A stretch of 35,197 bases of DNA from an uncultured Anaerococcus sp. (GCF_943912825.1 NZ_CALTUX010000022.1:1-35197); one strand, 5' to 3'; numbered from the stretch's first letter, positions 8,631 to 17,148 are shown. The notes: a model not told the origin generated them from the letters alone. Numbers and translations are program-made.

Positions 8631-9760
8631 AGATCCTCCTCACTTGGTTTTTGGCCGTAATATTGGTAGAAATCTACCTTTTGGCCACCATTATATAACT
8701 TTCTCTTTCTAGATAATTTCCTCTTAAATTTCCTATCAAACTTATCATCCGCACTTATAAAATAAAGCGACCAGGTATCAAGCCTTGCTAGCTTGTAATT
8801 TATCTTTTTATAGATTTCATCCATGTCTATGTCAGATAGCCTAAGTCCGTAGGGTGGATTGGATATAAATATACCATAATCATCCTTGAGTGCCACAGAT
8901 GACATATCTCTTGTTATAAAAGAAATATCTTCTTCTACACCGGCATTAATTGCGTTTTGCTTGGCAAGGCTAATTGCCCTACCTGATATGTCTGAACCTA
9001 GGATGTTTAGCTTTTTAGAATAATCTATCCTTACCAGGGCTTCTTTTTTGGCCTCTTGATAAACTTCTGGTCCTATAAATTTGAATTTATTAAAGTCAAA
9101 GTCCCTATCTATGCCAGGAGCTATATTTCTAGCTATCCTTGCAGCTTCTATTAGGATTGTCCCCGACCCGCAAAAGCCATCGAATAAAAATCTTTCCGGC
9201 TTATAAAAAGATAGGTCTACTAGGGCTGCCGCAATATTTTCCCTGAGGGGTGCCTTTACAGAATCCTCCCTATAGCCTCTCTTATGAAGGCCCTCGCCAG
9301 ATGTATCAAGGCAGACACTTGCCCTATCCCTATCTAGCATAATCTCGATTTTAACTCTTTCGGCAGATTTTTCAAAATGTTTGACCCTATAAAAGGCCCC
9401 TAGCTTATCTATTATAGCTTTCTCGCTTATAGATTGGATTGACCTTATGGAAAATAGCTTTGACTTGTAGGTCCTAGCATTTACTATAAAGTTAGTGTCC
9501 TTATTTAAGATATTTTGCCAAGAAATTTTATTTACTCCCTCAAAAAGTTCCTCGAAATCTCTTGCCATGAAGGACCCTATTTCTAGAAATATCCTATCGG
9601 CATGCCTTAAATTTATATTCAATTTTCCTAAGTCGTTAATATCGCCATTTAAGGCAATCATCCCATCACTTACTTCAAAGTCTTCATAGCCTAAATCTCT
9701 TAATTGAAACTTGACTAGGCTTTCAAGGCCGAAGCTTGTGGTAATTAGTATTTTTTCCAT
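8627..9760 (-). CDS. THUMP-domain class I SAM-dependent RNA methyltransferase (RlmL N-terminal/YpsC type)
   Basis: This 377-residue protein has an N-terminal ferredoxin-like/THUMP region (~1-155) and a C-terminal Rossmann methyltransferase domain. It carries the SAM motif FDGFCGSGT (~193-201) and the catalytic NPPYGLRL (301-308), the N-P-P-Y signature of base N-methyltransferases. The family resembles the m2G2445 domain of E. coli RlmL and Bacillus YpsC, which act on 23S rRNA. The exact target base here is inferred. The ATG at 9760 has no ribosome binding site and lies 6 nt after an extended -10 element, so the mRNA may be leaderless. It is the first gene of the operon running to recQ. Confidence 0.92.
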   Translation of the reverse strand: MEKILITTSFGLESLVKFQLRDLGYEDFEVSDGMIALNGDINDLGKLNINLRHADRIFLEIGSFMARDFEELFEGVNKISWQNILNKDTNFIVNARTYKSKLFSIRSIQSISEKAIIDKLGAFYRVKHFEKSAERVKIEIMLDRDRASVCLDTSGEGLHKRGYREDSVKAPLRENIAAALVDLSFYKPERFLFDGFCGSGTILIEAARIARNIAPGIDRDFDFNKFKFIGPEVYQEAKKEALVRIDYSKKLNILGSDISGRAISLAKQNAINAGVEEDISFITRDMSSVALKDDYGIFISNPPYGLRLSDIDMDEIYKKINYKLARLDTWSLYFISADDKFDRKFKRKLSRKRKLYNGGQKVDFYQYYGQKPSEEDL

Positions 9761-9766
9761 AGTTTT

Positions 9767-9775
9767 ATTATAACA
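9767..9775 (-). promoter_or_regulatory. Extended -10 promoter at the head of the large operon
   Basis: The minus strand reads TGTTATAAT (TGn at 9775-9773, TATAAT at 9772-9767), a consensus extended -10. No good -35 box is seen. Transcription would be expected to start about 7 nt on, at or next to the ATG at 9760. Confidence 0.6.
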
Positions 9776-9805
9776 GTTTTTTAAAGCTTTTCATCTTTTT
9801 TGACA

Positions 9806-9828
9806 TAAGAAAAGCCACAAAAGTGGCT
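9806..9828 (-). terminator. Intrinsic terminator after the alpha/beta hydrolase
   Basis: A GC-rich 6-bp stem (agccac 9813-9818, gtggct 9823-9828) with a 4-nt loop is followed on the minus strand by TTTTCTTA. It starts 5 nt after the hydrolase stop codon. Confidence 0.7.
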
Positions 9829-9833
9829 GATTT

Positions 9834-10658
9834 CTAAATTAAATTTTTCAAAAACTCATAAGACTTGGAGAAGACGATGTTTCTCACATCTTCATTGGTA
9901 AAAGAGTGGTCTGCTTGGTCAATTTCTTCGTAGGTCGCAAATTTAAAAGCTTTTTGCAATTTCTCATTTGCATCCCTAAAGACTAGGGCATCCTTATTTC
10001 CCCTAAGGATTTGGACCTTGCCTTCATAATTTTTAGCCTTGCCATAGATATCCTTTAGAATAAAATCCAAAAGGAAATTGATATGGATTCTCTTTCCCCC
10101 AATATCAGCATCTCTGATGCTTGCTACAAGTTCATCAAAGGATTGGCCAGCCTTTATCTTGCTCTTCCCTGGGGCTTCTCCTTCAAAGACGGTCTTTGCC
10201 ATGACTTTTATATAGTCCTTATCATTCATATCGCTTGCTGGTGCTAAAAGGACTAGGGCCTTAGGCTTTAGCTTATAGGCTAGAAGTGTTGCTATCACTC
10301 CACCTAGGGAATGACCTATCCAGAAAATCCTATCCTTGTCAACAAAATATTTAAGCTTTGCAAAGTCATTTATCATCTCTGCTTCTTCAAGCTCTCTTGA
10401 TACGGTCATATCATAAAAGCTTCCGTCTGATTCACCAGAACCTGAAAAATCAAACCTGATTGTGACAAAGCCCCTGTCGGTTAGGTACTGAGAATGTTGG
10501 ATTCTAAAGTCTGTTGACCCATTCCTGTCTCCCCCAAAGCCGTGAAAGAAGATGGCTGTTGGGTATTTTTTGTTGGCATCAAAATCATCAGGGGTGTTTA
10601 TCACACCCCTTAAAATTATGCCATCTGATTTTCTTATCTCTTGATAGATGTATTTCAT
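9834..10658 (-). CDS. Alpha/beta hydrolase (serine peptidase/esterase-like)
   Basis: This 274-residue cytoplasmic hydrolase has the alpha/beta-hydrolase fold. The oxyanion region is FFHGFGGDRNGS, the nucleophile elbow is GHSLGG, the likely acid is the aspartate in GNKDALV, and the catalytic histidine is in ADHSFTN near the C-terminus. All three members of the triad are present in the expected order. The true substrate is unknown; S9-like acyl/peptide hydrolases and esterases share this pattern. The frame is open to 10691, but the ATG at 10658 forms a TAATG overlap with the stop codon of the FAD gene and starts at the expected domain border, so I use it. Confidence 0.88.
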   Translation of the reverse strand: MKYIYQEIRKSDGIILRGVINTPDDFDANKKYPTAIFFHGFGGDRNGSTDFRIQHSQYLTDRGFVTIRFDFSGSGESDGSFYDMTVSRELEEAEMINDFAKLKYFVDKDRIFWIGHSLGGVIATLLAYKLKPKALVLLAPASDMNDKDYIKVMAKTVFEGEAPGKSKIKAGQSFDELVASIRDADIGGKRIHINFLLDFILKDIYGKAKNYEGKVQILRGNKDALVFRDANEKLQKAFKFATYEEIDQADHSFTNEDVRNIVFSKSYEFLKNLI

Positions 10659-12028
10659 TAGGCCAATACTCTTGCCACTTCTATTCCGCAAGCTGATGCT
10701 TGGGATAGGGAGTGGGTTGCTCCTGACCCATCACCTATACAATATAGGCCTTTTTGGATTGATTCAAATTTATCATCTACTTCTACTTCTGAGTTGTAGA
10801 ATTTAACTTCGATTCCATATAATAAGGTATCATCATTTGCCATACCTGGTGCTATCTTATCTAGCTGGTAAATCATCTCGATTATATCATCAAGCTGTCT
10901 TTTTGGCATTACTAAAGATAAATCTCCTGGTGTTGCCTGCATGGTTGGCTTGGTGAAGGACTTGGCCATTCTTCTTTCTGATGAACGACGACCCTTAATT
11001 AGGTCACCAAATCTTTGCATCAAGACTCCCCCGCCTAGCATGTTAGATAATCTTGCTATTGATTCACCATATTCATTTGAGTCTTCAAAAGGCTCTGTGA
11101 ACCTATTTGTTACTAGAAGGGCAAAGTTTGTATTTGCTGATTGTAACTTTGGATCTGTAAAGGAGTGGCCATTTACAGTTAGGATTCCATTTGTATTTTC
11201 AGTTACAACATGGCCGTAAGGGTTCATACAAAATGTCCTTACAACATCGTTATATTGCTTGGTTTGATACATTATCTTCGCTTCATAAACATCATCTGTT
11301 ATGTGCTTAAAGACTTCTGCTGGCACTTCTATCCTTAGGCCTATATCAACCCTATTTCTCTTAGATTTGATATTAAATTTATCGCAAACCTCACCTATCC
11401 ACTTAGATCCAGACCTACCTGCAGCAAGGACTATATCATCAGACCTGAAAGTTTCGCCCTTATTAGTCTTTACTATATATTTTTCATCTTCATAGTCTAC
11501 ATCGGTAACCATGGTTGAAAATTCAAAGTCTATCTTATCTTTTACATAGTCAAATATTCTTTGAAGGATTAGCTTGTTTCTGTCTGTACCAAAGTGGCGA
11601 ACCTTGGCATCTAATAAGTGAAGGTCATGTCTTAAGCATATTGTCTTTAAGTTGTTTTTGTCTGTGGAATATAACTCAAGGTCATCTCCCCCATCAAAAT
11701 CCATAAGGACACTATCTACATATTCCATAAGCTCCATGGCCTTTTTTTCTCCAACATACCTATGTAAATCTCCGCCAAAGTTGGTTGTTATGTTGTATTT
11801 ACCGTCAGATAGGGTACCTGCCCCACCAAAACCATACATGATATTACATGGCTTACATCCTATGCAGTGGTCAACCTTGCCATCTGTAATTGGACAAGAC
11901 CTATTTTCTACTTTTCTACCACCATCGATTATGAGGACCTTTTTTTCTGTATCAAGCTTAGTTAATTCATAAGCCAAAAAAGCTCCTGCTGCTCCTGCAC
12001 CTACTACAATAATGTCATAGTCTTTCAT
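10658..12028 (-). CDS. NAD(P)/FAD-dependent oxidoreductase (COG2509-type dehydrogenase)
   Basis: This 456-residue flavoprotein has an N-terminal dinucleotide-binding motif VVGAGAAGAF (~8-17) followed by an acidic strand end (LIIDGG). A second FAD contact is DIVLAAGRSGS (~200), and the C-terminal FAD motif is GLYCIGDGSGATHSLSQA. A cysteine-rich stretch (CPITDG...CIGCKPC, ~45-62) just before a glycine-rich YGFGGAGTLSDGK loop is typical of this uncharacterised FAD-dehydrogenase group. The reaction is unknown. The start ATG has a strong GAGGAG site. It is translationally coupled to the hydrolase (TAATG), which suggests a shared pathway. Confidence 0.85.
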   Translation of the reverse strand: MKDYDIIVVGAGAAGAFLAYELTKLDTEKKVLIIDGGRKVENRSCPITDGKVDHCIGCKPCNIMYGFGGAGTLSDGKYNITTNFGGDLHRYVGEKKAMELMEYVDSVLMDFDGGDDLELYSTDKNNLKTICLRHDLHLLDAKVRHFGTDRNKLILQRIFDYVKDKIDFEFSTMVTDVDYEDEKYIVKTNKGETFRSDDIVLAAGRSGSKWIGEVCDKFNIKSKRNRVDIGLRIEVPAEVFKHITDDVYEAKIMYQTKQYNDVVRTFCMNPYGHVVTENTNGILTVNGHSFTDPKLQSANTNFALLVTNRFTEPFEDSNEYGESIARLSNMLGGGVLMQRFGDLIKGRRSSERRMAKSFTKPTMQATPGDLSLVMPKRQLDDIIEMIYQLDKIAPGMANDDTLLYGIEVKFYNSEVEVDDKFESIQKGLYCIGDGSGATHSLSQASACGIEVARVLA

Positions 12029-12066
12029 GATTTCTCCTCTTCTTAGAATTCTACTTAACCTGCTAT

Positions 12067-12072
12067 ATTATA
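12067..12072 (-). promoter_or_regulatory. Putative -10 element for the FAD oxidoreductase operon
   Basis: The minus strand has a consensus TATAAT at 12072-12067, about 40 nt upstream of the ATG. The -35 side is weak (TTTGCT at 17-nt spacing), so this is tentative. Confidence 0.4.
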
Positions 12073-12141
12073 CGATTTATAAGCTTTTTAGCAAACATTT
12101 TTATATTTTTTCAGATAAAGTGTTAAATTTTATGTAAACTA

Positions 12142-12170
12142 TTGAGAATTTGTTAAGTATTAAGTAAAAT
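12142..12170 (+). promoter_or_regulatory. Sigma-A-type promoter for azlCD
   Basis: TTGAGA (12142-12147) and TAAAAT (12165-12170) are separated by 17 nt, upstream of azlC. The leader is about 50 nt and ends in an AAAGGA ribosome binding site. Confidence 0.55.
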
Positions 12171-12228
12171 ACCTGTAATGATATTTATAATTTTTAGGTA
12201 ATAAAGATTTTATTAGAAAGGAATTTTT

Positions 12229-12912
12229 ATGAAAAAAGCTTTTGAAAGGGCCTTGCCCTACACAGTACCAGTTATAATCGGCTATATGTTTTTAGGCATA
12301 ACCTTTGGTATTATGGTCAGCCAAGAGGGTTACAATCCACTTTTTGCACCATTTTTATCGCTGACAATCTATGCTGGTAGCATGCAATTTATAATCCTTC
12401 CCCTCCTTAAGACTGATATTTCTATCATAGCAATTATTATCCTAACCCTATCAGTCAACATAAGGATGATGTTTTATGGGGTAAGCATGCTAAAAGAATA
12501 CAAGAGTTCAAGGAGCAAGTTTCTATTTATATTAACACTTTCAGATGAAACTTTTGCCCTAGATACCTCTATAAAGCCACCAGCAGATGTCAAAAAAAGT
12601 GATTTTTTCTTGGCAATTGGCCTTATAAATTATTTGGTATGGGCCATCGCTACTTACATAGGCGCCCTACTTGGCAATCTAATTAGCTTTAATACAATGG
12701 GTATGGACTTTGTCCTAACTGCACTTTTCCTAGTGCTCTTGGTTGAGCAATATTTTGCAACTAAAAACCACAAGCCACTAAAAATTGGCCTTGCCCTATC
12801 CATAGCAGCCCTTTTGATATTTAAGCCAGATAATTTTATGATACCAGCCCTACTTTTAATAGTTTTAAGCCTTTATGGCCTTAGGGACAGAATCGAGGAA
12901 AAAAATGTCTAG
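12229..12912 (+). CDS. azlC: AzlC-family branched-chain amino acid exporter, large subunit
   Basis: This 227-residue polytopic membrane protein matches the AzlC pattern: ALPYTVPVIIGYMFLGITFG at the N-terminus, the glycine-rich PFLSLTIYAGSMQF segment, and VNIRMMFYG after it. Together with AzlD it exports branched-chain amino acids or analogues, known from azaleucine resistance in Bacillus. The AAAGGAATTTTTATG context supports the start. It overlaps azlD by 8 bp. Confidence 0.93.
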   Translation: MKKAFERALPYTVPVIIGYMFLGITFGIMVSQEGYNPLFAPFLSLTIYAGSMQFIILPLLKTDISIIAIIILTLSVNIRMMFYGVSMLKEYKSSRSKFLFILTLSDETFALDTSIKPPADVKKSDFFLAIGLINYLVWAIATYIGALLGNLISFNTMGMDFVLTALFLVLLVEQYFATKNHKPLKIGLALSIAALLIFKPDNFMIPALLLIVLSLYGLRDRIEEKNV

Positions 12913-13225
12913 AATACTAATGATAGTCTTTGCATCAGCCCTTACAACTTTTTTGATCAGGTCAACACCTTTTTTCTTCTTTTCAAAAAAAGACCTACCT
13001 GATTTGATTAAATATTTTGGCAAATACCTACCCTTTGCCCTCATGCCCCTACTTGTAGTTTTTGCCTTAAGAAATATAAATGTTTTGGCCTACCCTTATG
13101 GACTACCTGAAATAATAGCATCAGCTACAGTAATCCTCCTCCATGCTAAATTTAAAAAGCTTTTTATTTCAATATCTGTAGGCACTTTTGTCTATATGGT
13201 TCTAATTCAATTAGTTTTTCTTTAA
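12905..13225 (+). CDS. azlD: AzlD-family branched-chain amino acid exporter, small subunit
   Basis: This 106-residue membrane protein has three to four helices and the AzlD hallmarks ALTTFLIRSTPFFFF and YLPFALMPLLVV. The start was placed at the ATG at 12905, which has GAGGAA 5 nt ahead and overlaps the azlC stop. The longer frame from 12875 would add residues translated from within azlC. It is the small partner of AzlC in the inner membrane. Confidence 0.92.
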   Translation: MSRILMIVFASALTTFLIRSTPFFFFSKKDLPDLIKYFGKYLPFALMPLLVVFALRNINVLAYPYGLPEIIASATVILLHAKFKKLFISISVGTFVYMVLIQLVFL

Positions 13226-13276
13226 ATTAGTAGTAAAATAAAGTCTAAGAAAAGAAATAAGTTTAGAGGAGAAACC

Positions 13277-15013
13277 ATGAGAAAAGAAATAAATATATCT
13301 AACAACAAGGCCGTCATTAACTTTTCAAAGGCCTATTTCAACAACTCCGATGACTTGCTAAAAAGTGAGGGCTTCTTTGAAGTCATTTGCTCTTTTGTAA
13401 ATCACCACAAAGAAAATAGGACAAGAATCTATACCTACCTAGAAAAATTCTTTAGGTCTTCAGATATAGAGGCTCTTGCAAGCGAAATTAGGGACATAAC
13501 AAAGATTCTTACAGTTATGAGCCTTGATGAAATCAGCGAAAAGATCAACAAGTACCACGACCTAAACAAGGAAAGAGAAGCCCTAACAAGGATCGTAGAA
13601 GATATCTACGACTATTGGAGAAAGCTAGAAAGATACTCAATTATCGAACAATCTGACTATGATAGGGGCTTAGAAGTAGAAAATTTCCTATCTTCAAATA
13701 TCAGATTTAAGGACCTTATCCTTGAAATCTACAGGAAGGCAGAAGTATCAGTTACAGGCAAAAGCCCAAAGGTCTTCAGACAAGTACCAGCAGGTGCCAA
13801 TGCCTCAATGATAGTTAAAAATTTCGAGATTGCTTATCCGAAAGATTATGCCTATCTAAATGAAATCCCATTTATAACCAAGGTTATGATTGAAACCCCT
13901 TATATAACCTACACTAAATCAAATAAGAGGGACGGTTTCTTTGAAGAAGTAGAAGAAAACCCAATAACAAATCTCGATATAGATACAGACGAATTCCTCT
14001 GCTATCCAGCTAGAGTTGGAGATAACCTAATCTACATCTACTTCCACCAAAACCTTATCACCCACGGCATATCAGCATCAAACCTTTTTGACCTAGCCGA
14101 TGAGGAAGAAATTCAAACCCACAGACCAGATGCTATCTATGTATTTGGTGGAGATAATTCTAAAGACCAAAACGTCTTCTACGAAGATAAGTCAGGCCTT
14201 TTAATAGGTTATGTAAATTATTCAGACAAGAAAGATTACTTCGGTTATCTTAAGAAAATGTGCCTAACCCTATCAAATATCATCTCAATGAAAAAATCCT
14301 ACCTACCAATCCACGGTGCAGGTGTAAATGTAGTTTTGCAAAATGGCAAGAGTGCCAATGTTGTAATCCTAGGCGATAGCGGAGCTGGAAAGAGTGAATC
14401 AATAGAAGCCTTCAGAACCCTTGCCAAGGACTATATAAAGGATATGACAGTAATCTTTGATGATATGGGGACCTTTAGAATGAAAGATGACAAGGTCAAG
14501 GCCTACGGTACAGAAATCGGTGCCTTCGTAAGGCTAGATGACCTAGATTCTGGCTATGCCTTTAAGCAAATAGATAGGTCAATCTTCATGAACCCAGATA
14601 AGATAAATGCAAGACTAATCATGCCAGTAGCTGATTATTCACAAATCATGGCAGGCTATGAAGTAGACTTCTTCCTCTATGCCAATAACTATGATAAGAT
14701 TAAGGAAGATGATAAATCAATCGAATTTTTCGACAACAAAGAAGATGCCATCAAGGTCTTTAAGCGTGGGGCAAGATTTGCCAAGGGTACAACCACAGAG
14801 ACAGGTCTTGTAGAATCCTACTTTGCAAACCCATTTGGCCCTTACCAAAAACAAGAAGTTTGCGACCAACTAATCGAAGGTTATTTCTCAAAGCTATTTA
14901 AGGATCAAACCAAGGTTGGCGTAATAAGAACCCAACTAGGTGTCGAAGGCATGGAAACAGATGGCCCTCTAAAATCAGCCAGAGAACTTTTTGAAATAAT
15001 CAAAGCCCTATAA
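13277..15013 (+). CDS. HPr kinase/PEP-carboxykinase-like P-loop protein, uncharacterised
   Basis: This 578-residue protein has a helical N-terminal part (~1-150), a middle region of unknown fold, and a C-terminal nucleotide-binding domain. Its P-loop GDSGAGKSE (~366-374) matches the HPr kinase form GxSGxGKSE, and a double aspartate, FDDMG, follows at about 393-397. YGTEIGAFVR, ARLIMPVADY and RFAKGTTTETGLVESYF then recall conserved PEPCK stretches. Family knowledge places HPr kinase and ATP-dependent PEPCK in one superfamily. Whether this protein decarboxylates oxaloacetate or phosphorylates a protein or small molecule cannot be told, and databases may label it PEPCK. The start has a strong GAGGAG site. 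It lies 51 bp after azlD and ends at a strong terminator. Confidence 0.75.
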   Translation: MRKEINISNNKAVINFSKAYFNNSDDLLKSEGFFEVICSFVNHHKENRTRIYTYLEKFFRSSDIEALASEIRDITKILTVMSLDEISEKINKYHDLNKEREALTRIVEDIYDYWRKLERYSIIEQSDYDRGLEVENFLSSNIRFKDLILEIYRKAEVSVTGKSPKVFRQVPAGANASMIVKNFEIAYPKDYAYLNEIPFITKVMIETPYITYTKSNKRDGFFEEVEENPITNLDIDTDEFLCYPARVGDNLIYIYFHQNLITHGISASNLFDLADEEEIQTHRPDAIYVFGGDNSKDQNVFYEDKSGLLIGYVNYSDKKDYFGYLKKMCLTLSNIISMKKSYLPIHGAGVNVVLQNGKSANVVILGDSGAGKSESIEAFRTLAKDYIKDMTVIFDDMGTFRMKDDKVKAYGTEIGAFVRLDDLDSGYAFKQIDRSIFMNPDKINARLIMPVADYSQIMAGYEVDFFLYANNYDKIKEDDKSIEFFDNKEDAIKVFKRGARFAKGTTTETGLVESYFANPFGPYQKQEVCDQLIEGYFSKLFKDQTKVGVIRTQLGVEGMETDGPLKSARELFEIIKAL

Positions 15014-15024
15014 TTTTATGAATT

Positions 15025-15065
15025 AAAAAAGAGTTGAAATTCATTAGAAAATTCAACTCTTTTTT
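15025..15065 (+). terminator. Intrinsic terminator after the PEPCK-like gene
   Basis: The 8-bp stem gagttgaa (15031-15038) / ttcaactc (15052-15059) is extended by A6/T6 tracts on either side, and the loop is 13 nt. The T run at 15060-15065 follows at once. The A run opposite makes it potentially bidirectional. Confidence 0.85.
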
Positions 15066-15136
15066 AGTTTTCAAAAGCTAGGATTTTTAACAAAATCCAG
15101 CCCCTATAATTTTTCAAAATTTTCTTAATCTTATTT

Positions 15137-16039
15137 TCACTTTCCTATAGCATTTTCCCTACCATAGTAAAACAAATATTGTTGGGCATAGCCTGCAAGG
15201 TCTCCAAAGATTTCCCTAGCATAGTTATCAACTTGCTTTTTAGGCACTTCCTTGCCGATGTAGAGTGTTTCCATGACTCTTTTAATCCAAACATCCACCG
15301 GGAAGGTCTCCCTCCTGTGGTAGGCAAAAAGCATTATGCAATCAGCCACCTTTGGTCCAATCCCAGGAAGCTCATTTAACCTCTTGTGGAGGTCAGAATC
15401 TCTTAGTTCTCTCTCATCTTCAAAATTTAAAAAACCATCCACAAAGGCCTTGGCTGTTTCAACTATCCTTACATCACGAAAGCCCACTCTGGCATATTCC
15501 CTAAGCTCTAATGGGTCAACCTTGGCCAAGACTTCTGGTCTTGGAAAGGAATAATAAGAACTTCCCATATAATCACCAAGATAATCTCCATATCTTTCAG
15601 AAATTATCCTGACAGCTTTTTTAATCCTTGGTATTTGATTATTAGCTGAAATTATAAAGGAAATTGTTGTTTCAAATAGCTCTTGATTTAAAATCCTAAT
15701 CCCATATCCATATTCGCAAGCATCCTTTAGGGTGGCATCTTTTGAAAGAATATCTCTGATAGCCCCATAATCTGTGCCTAGGTCAAAGTAGTCATAGAAT
15801 ATTTCATAAAATTCATCAATGCTTACATTCCTAATAAGGGTATATCCCTCGCATTCCAATAAATTTATAATCTTTCCTAAAAAGACTGCCGTATAAGACC
15901 CGTCTTCTTCAAGCTTGAAATTAAAACATTGGCCACATTCAAAAATGTGGGTCGGATTAAAAGAATCTTCCCTAAATATAAGACCTAGGGAAGTTTCTTC
16001 AATATTTAATTCTCTTTTATCTTTTGTTTCAAATCTCAT
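15137..16039 (-). CDS. ogg: OGG1-type 8-oxoguanine DNA glycosylase/AP lyase
   Basis: This 300-residue base-excision repair enzyme has an OGG_N-like N-terminal domain (~1-120; CGQCFNFKLEEDGSY) followed by an HhH-GPD domain. The hairpin LNELPGIGPKVADC holds the catalytic lysine K230. The conserved aspartate D249 in FPVDVWIKRV is 19 residues further on, the same spacing as K249 and D268 of human OGG1. It removes oxidised guanine and nicks the abasic site. Full-length OGG1-like proteins occur in clostridia in place of MutM. The start overlaps the sortase stop by one base (TAATG), so the two are co-translated. Confidence 0.93.
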   Translation of the reverse strand: MRFETKDKRELNIEETSLGLIFREDSFNPTHIFECGQCFNFKLEEDGSYTAVFLGKIINLLECEGYTLIRNVSIDEFYEIFYDYFDLGTDYGAIRDILSKDATLKDACEYGYGIRILNQELFETTISFIISANNQIPRIKKAVRIISERYGDYLGDYMGSSYYSFPRPEVLAKVDPLELREYARVGFRDVRIVETAKAFVDGFLNFEDERELRDSDLHKRLNELPGIGPKVADCIMLFAYHRRETFPVDVWIKRVMETLYIGKEVPKKQVDNYAREIFGDLAGYAQQYLFYYGRENAIGK

Positions 16040-16821
16040 TATCTAATCCTAAGCGCATGCACTGCTAGCCTTTGATCTGCATAATCATATTGGCAAGTAG
16101 AAAGGGTAATGATTGTGTCATCTTCTTTAAAGGCCCTGGTATCAAGTTTAACCTCTGAGTTTGACCTTAGCTTGTTATAATATGGAACCTTATCACCAGT
16201 ATAGGTGAAATCTAGGGTCCTGTAATCATAATCAGATGGAATACCATAGGCTGAGAATATTAGATATTCACGAAGGCCATCTTCTGTTGTAAGGTAGATT
16301 GTCCTATTTTTCTCCGCAAATTCTTGCTTCCTATATTGGTCAAGTGGAGTAAACATAGAGTCAATCTCAAGATGGTGACCATAAATTACTGAGTTATCAT
16401 CCGAAATATCGCTTGAGTTATAGACATCCATAAAGATAGATCCTGCTATGTCATATTCCTTATTAAGACCCTTTCTTAGATAGAAGTCATTGTCAGGTCC
16501 TTGAAGAATTGGGTATTTGATACCTGTTCCAGGAATTTCTATAACCGCTATAACATCTGAGTTTTGTTCTTTTAGTTTCTTTAGTAGGCTTAGGTGAACT
16601 TTCTCAAGTCTTGCAAGCGGATCGACTTCCTTGCCATCCTTGTTTGCCTCACCCTCATCCCTAGCTACGTCTTCTTCAGCTTCTTTAGATAGGTTTTCTA
16701 TATATCTATTGTTTTTCATATTAGTCCAATAGTCAAGACCTCTTTTTCCTAAGATTGCTATACAGGCTAATATTATCAAAATTAGGATAAACCTAATAAA
16801 AGCCATTATTTTTGATTTCAT
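16039..16821 (-). CDS. srtB: Class B sortase
   Basis: This 260-residue cell-surface transpeptidase has an N-terminal signal/anchor helix (~5-26), a charged linker, and the SrtB catalytic domain. Catalytic residues visible are H149 (in YGHHLEID), C243 (in TLSTCQYDY) and R251 (in DQRLAVHAL). The long insert before the cysteine and the TLSTC context indicate class B. Sortases cut a C-terminal sorting signal and link the protein to peptidoglycan. No substrate with a sorting motif is encoded in this window. The gene is coupled to the glycosylase downstream, an association with no obvious functional sense. Confidence 0.93.
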   Translation of the reverse strand: MKSKIMAFIRFILILIILACIAILGKRGLDYWTNMKNNRYIENLSKEAEEDVARDEGEANKDGKEVDPLARLEKVHLSLLKKLKEQNSDVIAVIEIPGTGIKYPILQGPDNDFYLRKGLNKEYDIAGSIFMDVYNSSDISDDNSVIYGHHLEIDSMFTPLDQYRKQEFAEKNRTIYLTTEDGLREYLIFSAYGIPSDYDYRTLDFTYTGDKVPYYNKLRSNSEVKLDTRAFKEDDTIITLSTCQYDYADQRLAVHALRIR

Positions 16822-16852
16822 TTTACCACCTTTAAAACGTTACTTTTACTAG

Positions 16853-16864
16853 TATAATATACCA
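16853..16864. promoter_or_regulatory. Overlapping divergent -10 elements (sortase and glutaredoxin-like genes)
   Basis: Plus-strand TATAAT (16853-16858) overlaps minus-strand TGGTATATT, an extended -10 (16864-16856). Both are at sensible distances from the divergent starts at 16909 and 16821. Neither has a good -35, so this is tentative. Confidence 0.4.
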
Positions 16865-16908
16865 TAAGAGAAGATAATTAAAAGTTTTTTATGGAAAAAG
16901 GAGAAAAC

Positions 16909-17148
16909 ATGAAAGATTATAAATTATATGTAGGAACTGTATGCAGATATTGCAAAAAAGTTGAAGATTTCATGCAAGAAAATAATATAGAAATTCCCCT
17001 AGTAAATATAAATGAAGATAGAGATGCCATGATGAAGCTAATAGATGAGGGCGGCAAAAGACAAGTCCCTTGCCTCTATCATGATGGAGAATATCTCTAT
17101 GAATCAGACGATATAATAGCTTATCTAAAGGAAAAGCTTCTTGGGTAA
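16909..17148 (+). CDS. Glutaredoxin-like thiol-disulfide protein
   Basis: This 79-residue thioredoxin-fold protein has a CRYC active site (C12, C15), a QVPCLYHDG segment with the expected cis-proline, and a C-terminal ESDDIIAYL helix as in glutaredoxins and GST N-terminal domains. It would reduce disulfides or mixed disulfides in the cytoplasm. The longer frame from 16891 is less likely: AAGGAG lies 7 nt before the ATG at 16909 and overlaps the earlier start region. The HAD gene follows with 4 nt between the stop codon and its ATG, in the same operon. Confidence 0.87.
   Translation: MKDYKLYVGTVCRYCKKVEDFMQENNIEIPLVNINEDRDAMMKLIDEGGKRQVPCLYHDGEYLYESDDIIAYLKEKLLG

Noticed and set aside
12186..12191. 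TATAAT as the azlC -10 box
   Set aside because: No acceptable -35 lies 16-18 nt ahead of it. TTGAGA-N17-TAAAAT slightly upstream is a better promoter.
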